Of a DNA stretch of 64,000 nt, positions 8,874 to 18,373 are shown one piece after another. Every line of letters begins with the position of its first letter. Position 1 is the first letter of the stretch. The position numbers and the translations under genes are program-made. The stretch is taken from assembly GCA_965248635.1 (NCBI GenBank), contig OZ252114.1, positions 4,216,001-4,280,000 on the forward strand, in the 5' to 3' direction. This stretch comes from CBDAPI01 sp965248635. Lineage in GTDB: Bacteria; Acidobacteriota; UBA6911; RPQK01; CBDAPI01. The notes beneath the pieces are model-generated. The model made no database searches, was not told the origin of the DNA, and was given only the letters and a program-made list of their open reading frames with translations.

Positions 8874-9785
8874 CTAAAAACGTATCGGGAACCCGAACAC
8901 CACTCCTGGACTCACGTCGTCGTACTTATAAAAACTGGCTCCCGAGCCCTCTTCATAATCGATACTCAGCGCCTTGAAAAGGACCTGAACTCCCAGGTGA
9001 CGGGTGAAGCGGAACTCGGCCCCGGCCTCGACGTTCCAGGTAAAATCCGAGCCCGCGCCAAAGCCGCCGATGTCTCCCCGGGCGAGAAAGGAGGCCCGTG
9101 GTGAGACTTGCGCTGTGAGTCGGAGGCCGATGATCGGGTCGACCCAGTCCGGTGTGAAGTTTCGCTCGCCGCCAGAGCCGATGCCTCCTGTTCTGGCGGC
9201 TCGTAAGCTCTGTCGAACGTAGCGCACCCCACCCAGGACATCTACTCCAGTTTTAGACGATCCCAGCCGGTAGGCCAGAGCAGATTCAAAAGTCAGCATG
9301 TCAATGTCGACATCGAGCCGGCCTCCGAGTGGCAGGTCTCCCTGATCGCCGAGCGCCATGAAGTTGACATCAAAGAGACCCGCCCAGGGTCCTTTGCGCA
9401 CCTCAAATCGGCTGGCCGCCGCAAACTCCAGATTGTCCAGGAGTGTCCTGGCCGAGGCGTCGACATCACTCTCCAGTCCTCCCAGAGCCACATCTCCATC
9501 CATCCGGGCCAGGAAGAGGTAGGGCGTGATGACGACCTCCCACTTATCCAGACTCGCGCCGGGGGCGGAAGGCTGCAGGCTGGAAGGGGCCACGAACGGT
9601 CCCGAATTCGGAGGTTCCGAACTTCGTTTCGCTTCGGGTTCCACAGCTCTCTCGGACTCGTTCCCCGTGGCGAGAGCGGCCGTCATCAAGAGAAGCAGCA
9701 CAACCAGGAGGCAGGCTGGGAGCCGAAGCCCTGGACAATCCCACACCGGTTTTCTGTCAGACAGAGGACTGACCAATCGCATCAT
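8874..9785 (-). CDS. Outer-membrane beta-barrel protein
   Basis: The 303-residue protein has a hydrophobic signal segment (LPACLLVVLLLLMTAALA, ~20-40), a low-complexity Ser/Pro/Glu linker (~45-78), then alternating amphipathic strands typical of an eight-stranded-like barrel (WEVVITPYLFLARMDGD, FEVRKGPWAGLFDVNFMALG, GVDVLGGVRYVRQSL, WNVEAGAEFRFTRHLGVQV). It ends in Phe (FGFPIRF), the usual outer-membrane insertion signal. This resembles the DUF/OmpA-like family of uncharacterised barrels with 'LGGLESDVDAS' after the first strand. It is convergent with the LamG gene and has no obvious operon partner. Function beyond outer-membrane location is unknown. Confidence 0.75.
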   Translation of the reverse strand: MMRLVSPLSDRKPVWDCPGLRLPACLLVVLLLLMTAALATGNESERAVEPEAKRSSEPPNSGPFVAPSSLQPSAPGASLDKWEVVITPYLFLARMDGDVALGGLESDVDASARTLLDNLEFAAASRFEVRKGPWAGLFDVNFMALGDQGDLPLGGRLDVDIDMLTFESALAYRLGSSKTGVDVLGGVRYVRQSLRAARTGGIGSGGERNFTPDWVDPIIGLRLTAQVSPRASFLARGDIGGFGAGSDFTWNVEAGAEFRFTRHLGVQVLFKALSIDYEEGSGASFYKYDDVSPGVVFGFPIRF

Positions 9786-10187
9786 CGATAGTTCCTGCTC
9801 TTTCGTTTTAAGTTAGCGGTTCCCCACTCAACCGCCCGGAGTGTACCAGATGGGAGAGGTGTAGGCGCTGGTCAAGCAACTGAAGTTACGCTATTGTGAG
9901 AGACAAAGGGCGACTGATGGATTCCGCTACCTCCTCCTATACATTCATTGCAGGACTTCCCTGGACCGCCTGGCTTCTCTGGATCGCAGCGCTGGGACTG
10001 GGTTTGAGGTGTGCTCATGTTTGGCGGTCTACTGGTCCTGCCCATCGTCGGTGTGGTCGCGGCGGGAGGCTGGACCAACCTGACGACTGAGCTGCAATCG
10101 ACGGATGAAAACCTTCTTCGGCCGATGGGCCAGTACGGATTCTCTGTGGCGGGCATCATGGGCCTACCCCACTTTCGTGGACAGTTT

Positions 10188-10979
10188 TCAGCTTGCGATT
10201 TTCTGCTCCTGACGGCTCCTCCTTTCGAAGTGGATGGGTGACTGATAATCGAGAGACGAGTGCAGGCGATGCGGGTTGTACCAGCCCTCCATGAACTCGA
10301 AGACGGCCCTGCGGGCCTCGTCGGGCGTTGCAAAGTTGTTTCGGTCCAGCAGCTCGCACTCGAGCGTGGCAAAAAAACTCTCACACAGAGCGTTATCGTA
10401 ACAGTCGCCCACGGATCCCATCGAGGGCCTCACGCCGGCCTTTCGACAGCGCAGCCCGAAGGCAATCGAGGTGTATTGGCAGCCCTGGTCCGAGTGATGG
10501 ATCACCGCCACGGGACGGCGCTGACACAGGGCCCGGCGGCTGAAGGCATCGACAACCACGGCCAGGTAAAGAAAACCTGCCCGGGTAGAAACGTAGGTCA
10601 GGTCGGCTACCCAGAGCCGATTCGGACCTGCGGCCGAGAAGTCACGCTCGACCAGATCCGAGGCCGGCCGGGCCTTCTCATTGCGCACCGTCGTGGTGCG
10701 TTTCTTGCGGCGACTAACGCCCTGCAAACCCGCTTCACGCATCAGACGAGCGACGCGCTTGCGACCCACACGGGGTCCCTCTGCGGCCAGCTGGGCATGG
10801 ATCCGGGGGGCACCGTAGGTGCCTCGAGAGCGTTCATGAATGGCTCGAATCCAGGCCAGCAAACGAACATCTTCTCGCACCCGAGTACTCATGCGACGTC
10901 GGCGCCACGCATAGTAGCCGCTGGTGGAGACACCCAGTACACGGCACAGGGTGGCAATCTTGTGCTCGGCCTGATTCAT
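10188..10979 (-). CDS. IS3 transposase OrfB, internally deleted
   Basis: Integrase-core transposase of the IS3 family: N-terminal HTH_21 region (RVLGVSTSGYYAW), then the DDE core with Asp in LWVADLTYVS, Asp in HHSDQGCQYTS and Glu in NALCESFFATLE. Between VVDAFSRR and QRRPVAVIHHSD about 25 residues normally present (the IVGW... helix) are missing without a frame change, so the fold of the catalytic core is damaged. OrfB is open upstream of its ATG back to an A7 run at 11048-11042 inside orfA (minus strand), where programmed -1 frameshifting would create the OrfAB fusion as in other IS3 elements. Confidence 0.88.
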   Translation of the reverse strand: MNQAEHKIATLCRVLGVSTSGYYAWRRRRMSTRVREDVRLLAWIRAIHERSRGTYGAPRIHAQLAAEGPRVGRKRVARLMREAGLQGVSRRKKRTTTVRNEKARPASDLVERDFSAAGPNRLWVADLTYVSTRAGFLYLAVVVDAFSRRALCQRRPVAVIHHSDQGCQYTSIAFGLRCRKAGVRPSMGSVGDCYDNALCESFFATLECELLDRNNFATPDEARRAVFEFMEGWYNPHRLHSSLDYQSPIHFERRSRQEQKIAS

Positions 10980-11296
10980 CTCGACGAACCCGAAGATCCG
11001 GACGGGATCGAGTTGGTCTCCCGAGCAAACCAGGCCGCGGCTTTTTTTAAGATCTCCCGCTCTTCACGCAGGCGACGATTCTCACCACGCAGCCGGCGCA
11101 GCTCGTCTCGTTCCGGGGTCGTCAGGCCGTCCTCACGGCGGCCCTCATCCAGATCGGCTCGGTACACCCAGTTGCGAATGGATTGCGCCGACGGCTCAAA
11201 CTCACGCGATAGTGATCCCGGACTGCGCCCGGTTCGCACGAGTTCGACCATCTGGCGACGAAACTCTGGTGGATATGGTCGGTGTGTTTTTGGCAT
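10976..11296 (-). CDS. IS3 transposase OrfA (HTH protein)
   Basis: The 106-residue helix-turn-helix protein (PPEFRRQMVELVRTGRSPGS) is followed by a leucine-zipper-like coil (ERDELRRLRGENRRLREERE) and the ILKKAAAWFARE segment typical of IS3-family OrfA. It overlaps orfB by 4 bp. The AAAAAAAG slippery tract lies within the ILKKAA codons. OrfA binds the terminal repeats and is fused to OrfB by frameshifting to form the active transposase. Confidence 0.9.
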   Translation of the reverse strand: MPKTHRPYPPEFRRQMVELVRTGRSPGSLSREFEPSAQSIRNWVYRADLDEGRREDGLTTPERDELRRLRGENRRLREEREILKKAAAWFARETNSIPSGSSGSSR

Positions 11297-12268
11297 CGTA
11301 GACTCCTTCCCAAATGATTAGGTGTCCACGAAAACGGGTCAACTCCATCATTAGCGCAGTCGGTTTCCTGGCGATTGGACTGGGCTTCCTCGGCTCTCCT
11401 CAGCTTCTAACCCGATTTATGTCTGCGCGGAACCAGGATGAGATCGTCGATGCCAGTCTTATCTCCCTAATCTGCATCATGGTTTTCGATAGCGGTGCTG
11501 TGTGTGCGGGAATGGCGGGGCGGATTCTTTTCCCAGATCTGGCAGATCCCGAACTTATCCTCCCCACCATGAGTGCCGAACTCTTTCCCGGGATCTTCGC
11601 AGGACTTTTCCTTGTCATTGTTCTAGCCGCCATCATGTCGACAGTCGACATCCCTGCTCCTGCTTGCCTCTTCCGCCGTAGTGCGGGATGTCGTGCAAAA
11701 GGTCTTCCACTCTCAACTCTCGGAACAGCGTCTTACCCTCTGCGGGAAACTCGTCACCCTGGTGATCGGGGCCGGCGCGCTGGTACTGGCTCTGGGGGAG
11801 GTGCGAGTCATCTTCTGGTTTGCTCTTTTCGCCTGGGCGGGGTTGGCGGCCGCATTTGGTCCCGTGGTCCTGTGCTCCCTCTTCTGGAAGCGCACCACTC
11901 GCGCCGGCGTGACAGCCGGAATGTTGGCGGGCTTTGTTTCCACTATGCTTTGGTTCGTTCTGTTTCAGGAAGTCAACCTCTACGAAATGCTTCCCGGTTT
12001 TCTGGTGGGATTTCTTGTCACCGTTGGGGTGAGTCTTCTCTCGGAAGCACCAGAGGGAGCAGCCGAAGAACAAGAAGAAGTATGGCGCGCAGTGGGACAT
12101 CCCCTTTGGCGATCGAGATGAAAACGGGGCACTCCTTTTCGTTACAGTGCAGCGAAGATGCAGCTGACCGGTAAGGCCACGCAACGACCGCGAAACCGTT
12201 CACACACGAATCGGTGGACCACCATACGGGGTATTGAAACCGTGCCATCCACGCTCTGCATCACTGAG

Positions 12269-13033
12269 TTACCATGCGGGCTGCTCGCCGCCTCCTCGAA
12301 ATCGGATATCCAGGTAGACCGATAGCGCAAGATACGTCACCGGATAGATCAAAGAAAGGTACAACAGCCAGTCGGAGACCACACCGTCGGCCCGAAACTC
12401 CAGCAGCAGCCCCAGCAGAGTCACGATCCAGGCCACGCTGCCCCACAAGAACCAGGGCCTCCACCGCGGTGCCCTGGCGGGGTAGACAAAGCGCACCGGC
12501 AGGACACTGAGCAGACTCAGCAGAAGAACGATGATCAGAAGGACAACTGCTCCATACCCGTGCAGCCAGATGGCCGTATAAAAGGCAACGACATTCCAGT
12601 AGGACGGGAAACCGACGAAAAACCCCTCTCGATCCTGCTTGGCAGAAACATTGCAGAACGCAAAAAGACTCGCCAGCAGAGCCACACTCACCCACATCCA
12701 CGGAGGATGCGGCAACCAACCGGCGTGACCCAGCATAAACAGCGGCAGAAAACTGAATGTCAAATAGTCCACAATGTCATCCAGCCGTCTGCCATCCACT
12801 TCGGGGAGAGTCCTCTCCACCGAAAACTTGCGCGCCAGTGTGCCATCCGAGCCGTCGATGACGGCCGCCAGCAGAAGCCAGAAAAAGGCATTCGGATATC
12901 GTTCCGTCGCAATGGCGACAGCGGCCCCCAGAGCGCACACAACGCCCAGGGCAGTATAGAAGTGGACCAGAACGCCCTGCCACTTGGGGCGGTTCCGCTC
13001 CCGCTCGGATCGATGCGCGTGATCATCCGTCAC
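12269..13033 (-). CDS. pcs: Phosphatidylcholine synthase (CDP-alcohol phosphatidyltransferase)
   Basis: The 254-residue integral membrane protein has about eight hydrophobic helices and a full CDP-alcohol phosphotransferase signature: Asp60-x2-Asp63-Gly64-x2-Ala67-Arg68 ... Gly81-x3-Asp85-x3-Asp89 (IDGSDGTLARKF, GRRLDDIVDY). The downstream GFPSYWNVVAFY segment is characteristic of the Pcs branch, which condenses choline with CDP-diacylglycerol to form phosphatidylcholine at the inner membrane. Length fits the family (about 240-260). The gene stands alone between the symporter pseudogene and a gene-poor stretch. Other CDP-alcohol transferases (PssA, PgsA) fit less well. Confidence 0.85.
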   Translation of the reverse strand: MTDDHAHRSERERNRPKWQGVLVHFYTALGVVCALGAAVAIATERYPNAFFWLLLAAVIDGSDGTLARKFSVERTLPEVDGRRLDDIVDYLTFSFLPLFMLGHAGWLPHPPWMWVSVALLASLFAFCNVSAKQDREGFFVGFPSYWNVVAFYTAIWLHGYGAVVLLIIVLLLSLLSVLPVRFVYPARAPRWRPWFLWGSVAWIVTLLGLLLEFRADGVVSDWLLYLSLIYPVTYLALSVYLDIRFRGGGEQPAW

Positions 13034-13651
13034 CAGGCATTTCTAACTCAGGCTGTGCGGCAAACTCAAGTAGGGCTGGAGACATTAATCACCTTTCTCG
13101 ATCACTTACCAACCAACAGAACCTGAAACGCAGTGAGGGCTGAGTGGTAGCCGCGGCCTGCGCCCGCGGTTCTGTTGGACCCGGGCCGAGCCCTGATTTC
13201 TCGTCGGCCCTCCAGCCGCTTAAATACCTGTCGGGGGTCAGCTCGAAGAAGGTTCTGTAGAGCGCGATACGACCCAGATCGTGGCCAGACTCGCCACCAT
13301 GGCTGCAGTCCGAAACGGGAACAGAACACCTAGTTCAGGATCGGTCCTCGGATAAGGAAGAAAGGCGGGAAGTCCCAGCAGGGCCTCGCCTCCACCCAGC
13401 CGCAGGAGTAGTCCCACAGCCACACCGGGCCTGGACAGTCACAACCGGCCAATCATAGCAACCGGGACGGCACCACGGCGGCTCCCAGGCCTGGAGCTTG
13501 ACTGCAACATCGCTGCCCGAATGCAGAGTGGCGTCTGGCAACGATCGCACAACCAGCGCATTTGCGCTGTCAGTGGACTGCATTTACCCTATTCGGGTGG
13601 GATGAATTGTGCCGAACCGTGTGAATATTCTGCAGGGAGCACCGAGCAACT
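13034..13651. other. Gene-poor region upstream of the STAS gene
   Basis: About 620 bases with no convincing gene. On the minus strand a short hydrophobic reading (13423-13238, with LFPFRTAAMVASLATIWVVS) could be the debris of a membrane protein, but the flanking frames are broken. A GC-rich palindrome (CCGCGG arms around 13150-13172) is present without a T-run. The segment just before 13652 contains an AGGGAG ribosome site for the STAS gene. Confidence 0.35.
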
Positions 13652-13987
13652 ATGAACGTCACCCAGGAAACTGTAGGAAATGTGCTGGTGGTAGGACCGG
13701 AGGGCAAGCTTGACACTAACAGTGCAGAGGATCTTGAGAGTGTACTGCTCAAGGCCATGGATGGAGGAGCGCAAAGGATACTGTTGGACTTTTCCGCATT
13801 AGTGTACATATCCAGTTCCGGATTGAGTGTCATCCTCTCGGCAGCCAAGCGGGTCAAGAAGCAAGCGGGAAGGGTGGCGCTGTGCCGCTTGAACGACAAT
13901 ATCCAGCGGGTATTTGAAATGAGCGGGCTCAGTAGGATCCTGGATATTGAGGGCAGCCGCGAGGCAGCCTTGTCCAAATACTTCTGA
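13652..13987 (+). CDS. STAS-domain anti-anti-sigma-factor-like protein
   Basis: The 111-residue single STAS domain is the length of SpoIIAA/RsbV proteins. The phosphorylation loop reads VYISSSGLSVIL; Ser55 aligns with the serine phosphorylated by anti-sigma-factor kinases, while the preceding Asp of the usual DSSG motif is replaced by Ser54. Such proteins switch partners with RsbW/SpoIIAB-type kinases according to phosphorylation. It ends 75 bp from the convergent stop of a permease gene that carries an RsbW-like ATPase domain at its C-terminus, so that fusion is a candidate partner (inference). No sigma factor gene is in the window. Confidence 0.88.
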   Translation: MNVTQETVGNVLVVGPEGKLDTNSAEDLESVLLKAMDGGAQRILLDFSALVYISSSGLSVILSAAKRVKKQAGRVALCRLNDNIQRVFEMSGLSRILDIEGSREAALSKYF

Positions 13988-15282
13988 ATCCGGATCGAGC
14001 CTGTATCTTAATCCGAAAAGCCCGCCGCTCCGTGACACTTCCTCCGCGACACTTCCGATGGCTCAGCTTTTTGCACTCCGGGCAGAACGAGACAGCCGGA
14101 AGGAGATGTAGTTCCGACCGGAGATTTTCAGATGGTTCACGTCTTGTGCGAGCTTCGAGACAAGCACCAGTCCAAGGTGCCTCAGCTCCTCCAGACTTGC
14201 GGCCCCAACGTCGTCGGGAACGCGCGGCAGGTCGACGTCCTCGACGGAGGAGCGGTCCGTAATTTCGACCAGCATCGTGTCCTCTTCCAGAGTGCAGCGG
14301 ACGGCCACAGTACGTTCGGAACCCTCCTGGGCGTCGGCCTCGCAAAGACAGACGAAGATCTCTTCGCAGCACAATTGAAGATCGTGCTGCAAAGAATCGT
14401 CGAATTGAAAGCGCTCCGTGGTCCCATCGACGAATCCCTGAAGCTTCGGCAGATCTGTCAAATTGGCCCGAAGCGTTTCTTTCGTGCGCCGTACCGGCTT
14501 GAGCTGGAAGATCACGGCTAGCAAAAGAGCGATGGCACTGCCCGTTGCGATCGCGTTGCTCACCAGCGGGCGCACGGCAGTGGGTATCAGATCCGCGAAG
14601 AAAAGCTCATGCCCTGCGGCGTATCCTCCCCAAAAGGCAATGCTAACGATCATTGCGGTCTGGGGCGTTACGCCTTCCATCGTGGCGACGCGGACGCCGG
14701 TAACGAAAAGCCTCCCAATGAGAACGAAGCTCGCTGCCCCCAGTGCCGGACCTGGTATGTCCAGAATGAACCCCGATACTTTTGGAAAGAAGGCGACCAG
14801 CCCAAGCAGAATTGCTCCGTAGAGTCCGACCCGGCGGGAAGCTACGCCGGAAAGTTCCAGCAAAGAGATATTGCTCGAATACGTCGTGTTGGGCGCAGTA
14901 CCCGCCAACCCGGCTAGAAAGTTACCCACGCCGTCCGCGTACAGCGCCCCCTGGACAGAGTCGTAGTCGACCTTTCGGAAATTCCGCTTCGAGATCTTCT
15001 GGACTGCGATGACATCACCGACGGTTTCAATCGTCCCCGCAACAGTTGCGATCAAGAAAGCAATGAAGACCGGCCAATGAGCGGCTTGGAACCGCATCTC
15101 GATTCCCGGCCAGTCGGCCCGGGGGAGACCAAACCAGCCGGCAGCGTTAAGATTCGTCATCTCGAGCTGTCCGAAAAGTGCCGCCGTGACGTAGCCGGAG
15201 CCGAGGCCAAGCAACAGCCCCCACGCACGTAGCCTCTTACTGCCGAAGACGGCGCAGCCAAGCATGGTCAAGAAAGCAGCTA

Positions 15283-16433
15283 GTACTTAACCGCGTAAAT
15301 CCGAGTAATTAGATTTGAAACCCTTGGGATGAACCACGGCCTTGGTCCATTCGAAGGGTGCGGCCTGCGGGTTCCAGACCTGCACGAATTCGTCAATAGC
15401 ATTGCGCAATTCTCGGGGCGAAGTGAAACTGGCACCCTGAATGGCTCCCCGGCTCAAGAGGCTGAACCAGATTTCAATCTGGTTGGTAAAGCAGGCATTG
15501 GTCGGCGTGAAATGAAAGCGCACGTTGTCGTGTCGAGCCAGCCAGCGGTCGTTTTTGGGCTTGTGCGTGCTCAGGTTATCGAGGATCACATGGATCTCAC
15601 GGTCCGGATAATCGGCCACTACTTGGTTCATGAAGTCCAGGAACTCGCGACGCCTGCGTCGTTTGTAGTGACCAATCTTGACCAGTCCCGTGGCCACTTC
15701 CAGGGCTCCAAACAGGGTGGTCGTGCCGTTGCGTTTGTATCGGTGATTCTCTCCCGTGATAGCCTTTCCGTTGGGCAGCTTCAGCCACCCCTGAGATCGT
15801 TCCAGTGCTTGAATGTGTGGTTTTTCGTCGATGCACAGTACGACGGCGTTTTCGGGCGGGGCAAGATAAAGCCCTACAATGTCGGCCGCTTTGCGGGCAA
15901 ACTCCGGATCGGTGCTCAAGCACCAGCTGCGGCGCCGCTGCAGAGAGATCCGGTGGTGCTGCAGGACTCTCCAGACCTGATCTCGGCTGACATCACCCAG
16001 GTGTTCAGCCAGCAGGCGGCCGTTCCACGTTGCGTAGCCACGGGGAGGCTTTTCGTCCAGAGCCGCCAGAATTCTCTCCTCCGTTGTCTCGTCGTAGCGG
16101 CGGGGCTTTCCGCTGCGCGGCGCGTCCTGCAGCCCTTGTGTCCTTTGGGCCGCGAACCGCTTGCGCCACTTGCTGACCTGTGAAGGCCAGATCTTCAATT
16201 GTTTCGCGACCTCCTGAGTCGTTTTCCCGGCCGCGGCCTCCAGAATGATGCGGGCTCGATGGACCAGCCTATACTCGGTCGTTCCCGAACGGAGCCAGCC
16301 GCGAGGCTTCTCCTCTTCCTCCTCGGTCAATATGATTTCGGTCGCTCGCCCCATGCTTTGCCTCCAGTGTGCCCTGGAAGAGAACTGGAGGCAATTCTAA
16401 CATATGATTCTGCGTATTAATGCTGTTAAGTAC
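15283..16433 (-). mobile_element. IS630/Tc1-type insertion sequence with TA target duplication
   Basis: The 1,151-bp element begins GTACTTAAC at 15283 and ends with the exact inverse GTTAAGTAC at 16433. It is flanked by TA at 15281-15282 and TA at 16434-16435, the TA duplication expected for the IS630/Tc1/mariner group. It encodes one intact transposase. Deleting the element plus one TA restores an unbroken permease frame, which fixes the boundaries and indicates a recent insertion. Confidence 0.93.
15287..16354 (-). CDS. IS630-family transposase
   Basis: The 355-residue protein has an N-terminal winged HTH region (TTQEVAKQLKIWPSQVSKWRK, ~45-65), a second HTH (~90-140), and a DDE core with Asp176 (LCIDEKPHIQ), Asp259 (VILDNLSTHKP) and Glu294 (NQIEIWFSLL). 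The frame is complete and all catalytic residues are present, so the element may be active. It nearly fills the element, its stop lying 4 bases from the left end. It is transcribed in the same direction as the gene it interrupts. Confidence 0.93.
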   Translation of the reverse strand: MGRATEIILTEEEEEKPRGWLRSGTTEYRLVHRARIILEAAAGKTTQEVAKQLKIWPSQVSKWRKRFAAQRTQGLQDAPRSGKPRRYDETTEERILAALDEKPPRGYATWNGRLLAEHLGDVSRDQVWRVLQHHRISLQRRRSWCLSTDPEFARKAADIVGLYLAPPENAVVLCIDEKPHIQALERSQGWLKLPNGKAITGENHRYKRNGTTTLFGALEVATGLVKIGHYKRRRRREFLDFMNQVVADYPDREIHVILDNLSTHKPKNDRWLARHDNVRFHFTPTNACFTNQIEIWFSLLSRGAIQGASFTSPRELRNAIDEFVQVWNPQAAPFEWTKAVVHPKGFKSNYSDLRG

Positions 16434-17163
16434 TAGGCCTATCAGCAGATTCGCACGCGAGCTCGCGCCCGGGCTACCCTCTTCTCCAACCCACAGCCCG
16501 AGCGTAATGGGGATGATCGTGACGGCGACGAGCATGATCACGACACCGCCCACAGCGGGTGTGAAGATCTTCCTGAGAAAACGAAAGAAGTAAGAGATCA
16601 GGCACTCCAAGGGAGCGGAGAGCATGGCCAAAGTCGCCATAAGCGCCAAGCCGCCCTGGTCGACGGCATCGAGAGTACACGCGATGAAGGCTCCGGAGGT
16701 GCCCATAAAGAGAACGTAGCCGGAACCGACGGACCCGATCCGCACGACCTGAATGAGGCTTGTCACTCCCGACACCAGAATGCTGACGAACGCCAGATAT
16801 TCGGCCTCCTCAAGGGATACACGGCCGGTTTTCGCCAGGAGGATAGGGATGAAAAGGACCCCGCTCAGCATGAAGAGAACATGCTGCCCAGCCAGCCCGA
16901 GAGAAAGCCAATGGGGAGGGTTTTCGTCGGCGGAATATTGCAGTTGGACGCTTCTCGTGTCCATAAGATCGGTCACTTCGGTGGCCGGGAACGGTCGTCC
17001 TCCTCCGACAACGTGAGTATATGGCAATCGTGGCCTTGCCAGCCAGCATGCCCTGTGCTGGCGACCTAAGGCTTCTTCCAAAGTGAATGGCTTGCGATCT
17101 CTGGGGAAATCTGTAATTAATGTCTGACGTGACACCGTCTCTGTAGATAAGGAGGATGTCTAC

Positions 17164-18342
17164 ATGAGCGAGAATAGAACAGCCGATATCATCGTTATTG
17201 GTGGTGGGTTATACGGTTGCAGCATCGCTTACAATTTGGCCAAGAATGGGGCCAAGAATGTGGTGCTTCTCGAACGAAAAGCGATTTGCTCTGGCGGCAC
17301 CGCCAAATCTTGCGCCGCCTCGCGTACCCACTATTCTATCCAGACTAATCTAATCCATGCCGTCGAGAGCTTAAAGATATTTGAGAATTTTGCCGAGGTT
17401 GTTGGCGGCGATGCTGGCTTTCGCCATACCGGCTACCTGATCCTTGGCCCAGAGGAATACGGGGAACCGATGCAGGCCGTATTTCGCATGCAAAACGAAT
17501 GTGGTATCGATACCGAGACTATCTCCCGTGAGGAAGCAGCGCAGATCCATCCCTTGCTCCACCTCGACGATGTTGAGGTCATCGGCTACGATACGCGAGG
17601 AGGTTACTGCGACCCTCACTTGACCACGACTTCTTACGCCCGGCGCGCTGAAGAGCTTGGGGTGACCATTCACACCGATACCCCTGTGACCGCCATCCGC
17701 CTCAATGGGCAGATAAAGAGCGTCCAGACTCCTACCGGCGACTTTGAAAGCTCAATCGTGGTGCTCGCTGCTGGTCCCTGGACCCAGATGCTTGGGCAAA
17801 TGCTCGGGGTCGAGTTTCCTTATGTTATTACCCGGCACAAAGTCATCACGCTTAAAAGCGATCAGCCTTACCAGATAGACTGGCCAATTGTTAAAGACCT
17901 GACCACGCCAGACAAAATATATTTGCGTTCCGCAGACGGGGGGTTGGTGCTCATCGGCACGGGCGACCACGGCGACCCGATTGAGGATGCAGATTCGCTA
18001 ACCGACCGTGTCGATCAAGAACACATTGCTCGTATCGATGTCTTGATCTCCAAACGGATGCCTGCATTTGCCAAGGCAGAATGCACGGCTAGCTGGACGG
18101 GCCCTTATGATATCACCCCCGATTGGAACCCGCTGGTGGGCGCTGTGCCTGGTCTGGAGGATATCTATGTTGCGGTTGGGTTCAGTGGCCACGGCTTCAA
18201 GCTGGCCCCGACGATTAGCGAAGCATTAGCTCAGAGCGTGCTTGGGCTAGAACCACGCTTGCCGATCAGCGAGTACTCCATGACGCGCTTCAGCCAGGGA
18301 CAAGCTTTACACGGCGCATATGGCATTGGCTCGATTTCGTAA
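17164..18342 (+). CDS. FAD-dependent oxidoreductase (DAO / sarcosine oxidase-like)
   Basis: The 392-residue flavoprotein has an N-terminal dinucleotide-binding motif GGGLYGCS (13-20), the second strand VVLLERK, and the C-terminal DAO-family FAD segment (VGFSGHGFKLAPTISE). The family oxidatively deaminates N-methylated or D-amino acids; residues such as GYLILG and CDPHLTT fit sarcosine/glycine oxidase relatives. No signal peptide is present, so it is cytoplasmic. The start is set by a strong AAGGAGG at 17149-17155, 8 bases before ATG. It has no same-strand partner. Lower GC and more A/T-ending codons than its neighbours hint at a separate origin. Confidence 0.82.
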   Translation: MSENRTADIIVIGGGLYGCSIAYNLAKNGAKNVVLLERKAICSGGTAKSCAASRTHYSIQTNLIHAVESLKIFENFAEVVGGDAGFRHTGYLILGPEEYGEPMQAVFRMQNECGIDTETISREEAAQIHPLLHLDDVEVIGYDTRGGYCDPHLTTTSYARRAEELGVTIHTDTPVTAIRLNGQIKSVQTPTGDFESSIVVLAAGPWTQMLGQMLGVEFPYVITRHKVITLKSDQPYQIDWPIVKDLTTPDKIYLRSADGGLVLIGTGDHGDPIEDADSLTDRVDQEHIARIDVLISKRMPAFAKAECTASWTGPYDITPDWNPLVGAVPGLEDIYVAVGFSGHGFKLAPTISEALAQSVLGLEPRLPISEYSMTRFSQGQALHGAYGIGSIS

Positions 18343-18373
18343 GGGCGTGAACGCTGTCAGTGGCTCCATTAGC

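Larger units (their letters stand above)
10165..11341 (-). mobile_element. IS3-family insertion sequence (about 1.18 kb)
   Basis: The element carries overlapping orfA and orfB on the minus strand. Imperfect terminal inverted repeats are visible: TACCCCACTTTCGTGGACAG at the left end (10165-10184) and TGACCCGTTTTCGTGGACAC reading inward from the right end (11341-11322), sharing the core TTTCGTGGACA. No clear target duplication was identified, so the outer ends are uncertain by a few bases. It interrupts the symporter pseudogene. The transposase has an internal deletion, so the copy is probably no longer mobile. Confidence 0.85.
9917..12121 (+). pseudogene. Sodium:solute symporter (SSS/PutP-like), split by IS3 and frameshifts
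   Basis: Symporter sequence is found in pieces on the plus strand. The first, from ~9917, is a short hydrophobic start; a second frame from 10011 reads MFGGLLVLPIVGVVAAGGWTN and GQYGFSVAGIMG. The IS3 element follows (10165-11341). Beyond it comes SIISAVGFLAIGLGFLGSPQ with LLTRFMSARNQDEI, up to GLFLVIVLAAIMSTVDI (about 11340-11655). A frameshift moves the rest to the 11681-12121 frame, which carries FGPVVLCSLFWKRTTRAGVT and further membrane helices. The GSPQLLTRFM and WKRTTRAG segments are signatures of the PutP-like symporters. At least two frame breaks plus the insertion mean no functional transporter is made. Confidence 0.82.
14063..16964 (-). pseudogene. NCS2-type permease fused to RsbW-like ATPase domain, split by IS630
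   Basis: Two half-genes flank the IS at 15283-16433. Removing the element and one TA joins ...NLLIGL to AAFLTMLG in one frame of 582 residues from the ATG at 16964. The first ~440 residues are a UraA-fold NCS2 nucleobase/xanthine permease (about 12-14 helices; GTIETVGDVIAV near 260, GTSGAFIA, TPAVGGVVIML). Residues ~455-575 resemble the HATPase_c_2 domain of anti-sigma-factor kinases (LPKLQGFVD, EEIFVCLCEAD, MLVEITDRSS, LGLVLVSKLAQDV). The N-box Asn is Cys488 and the G1 box has Ser for Gly, so kinase activity is doubtful. As it stands the gene is disrupted. A longer start at 17135 looks spurious. Confidence 0.85.
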
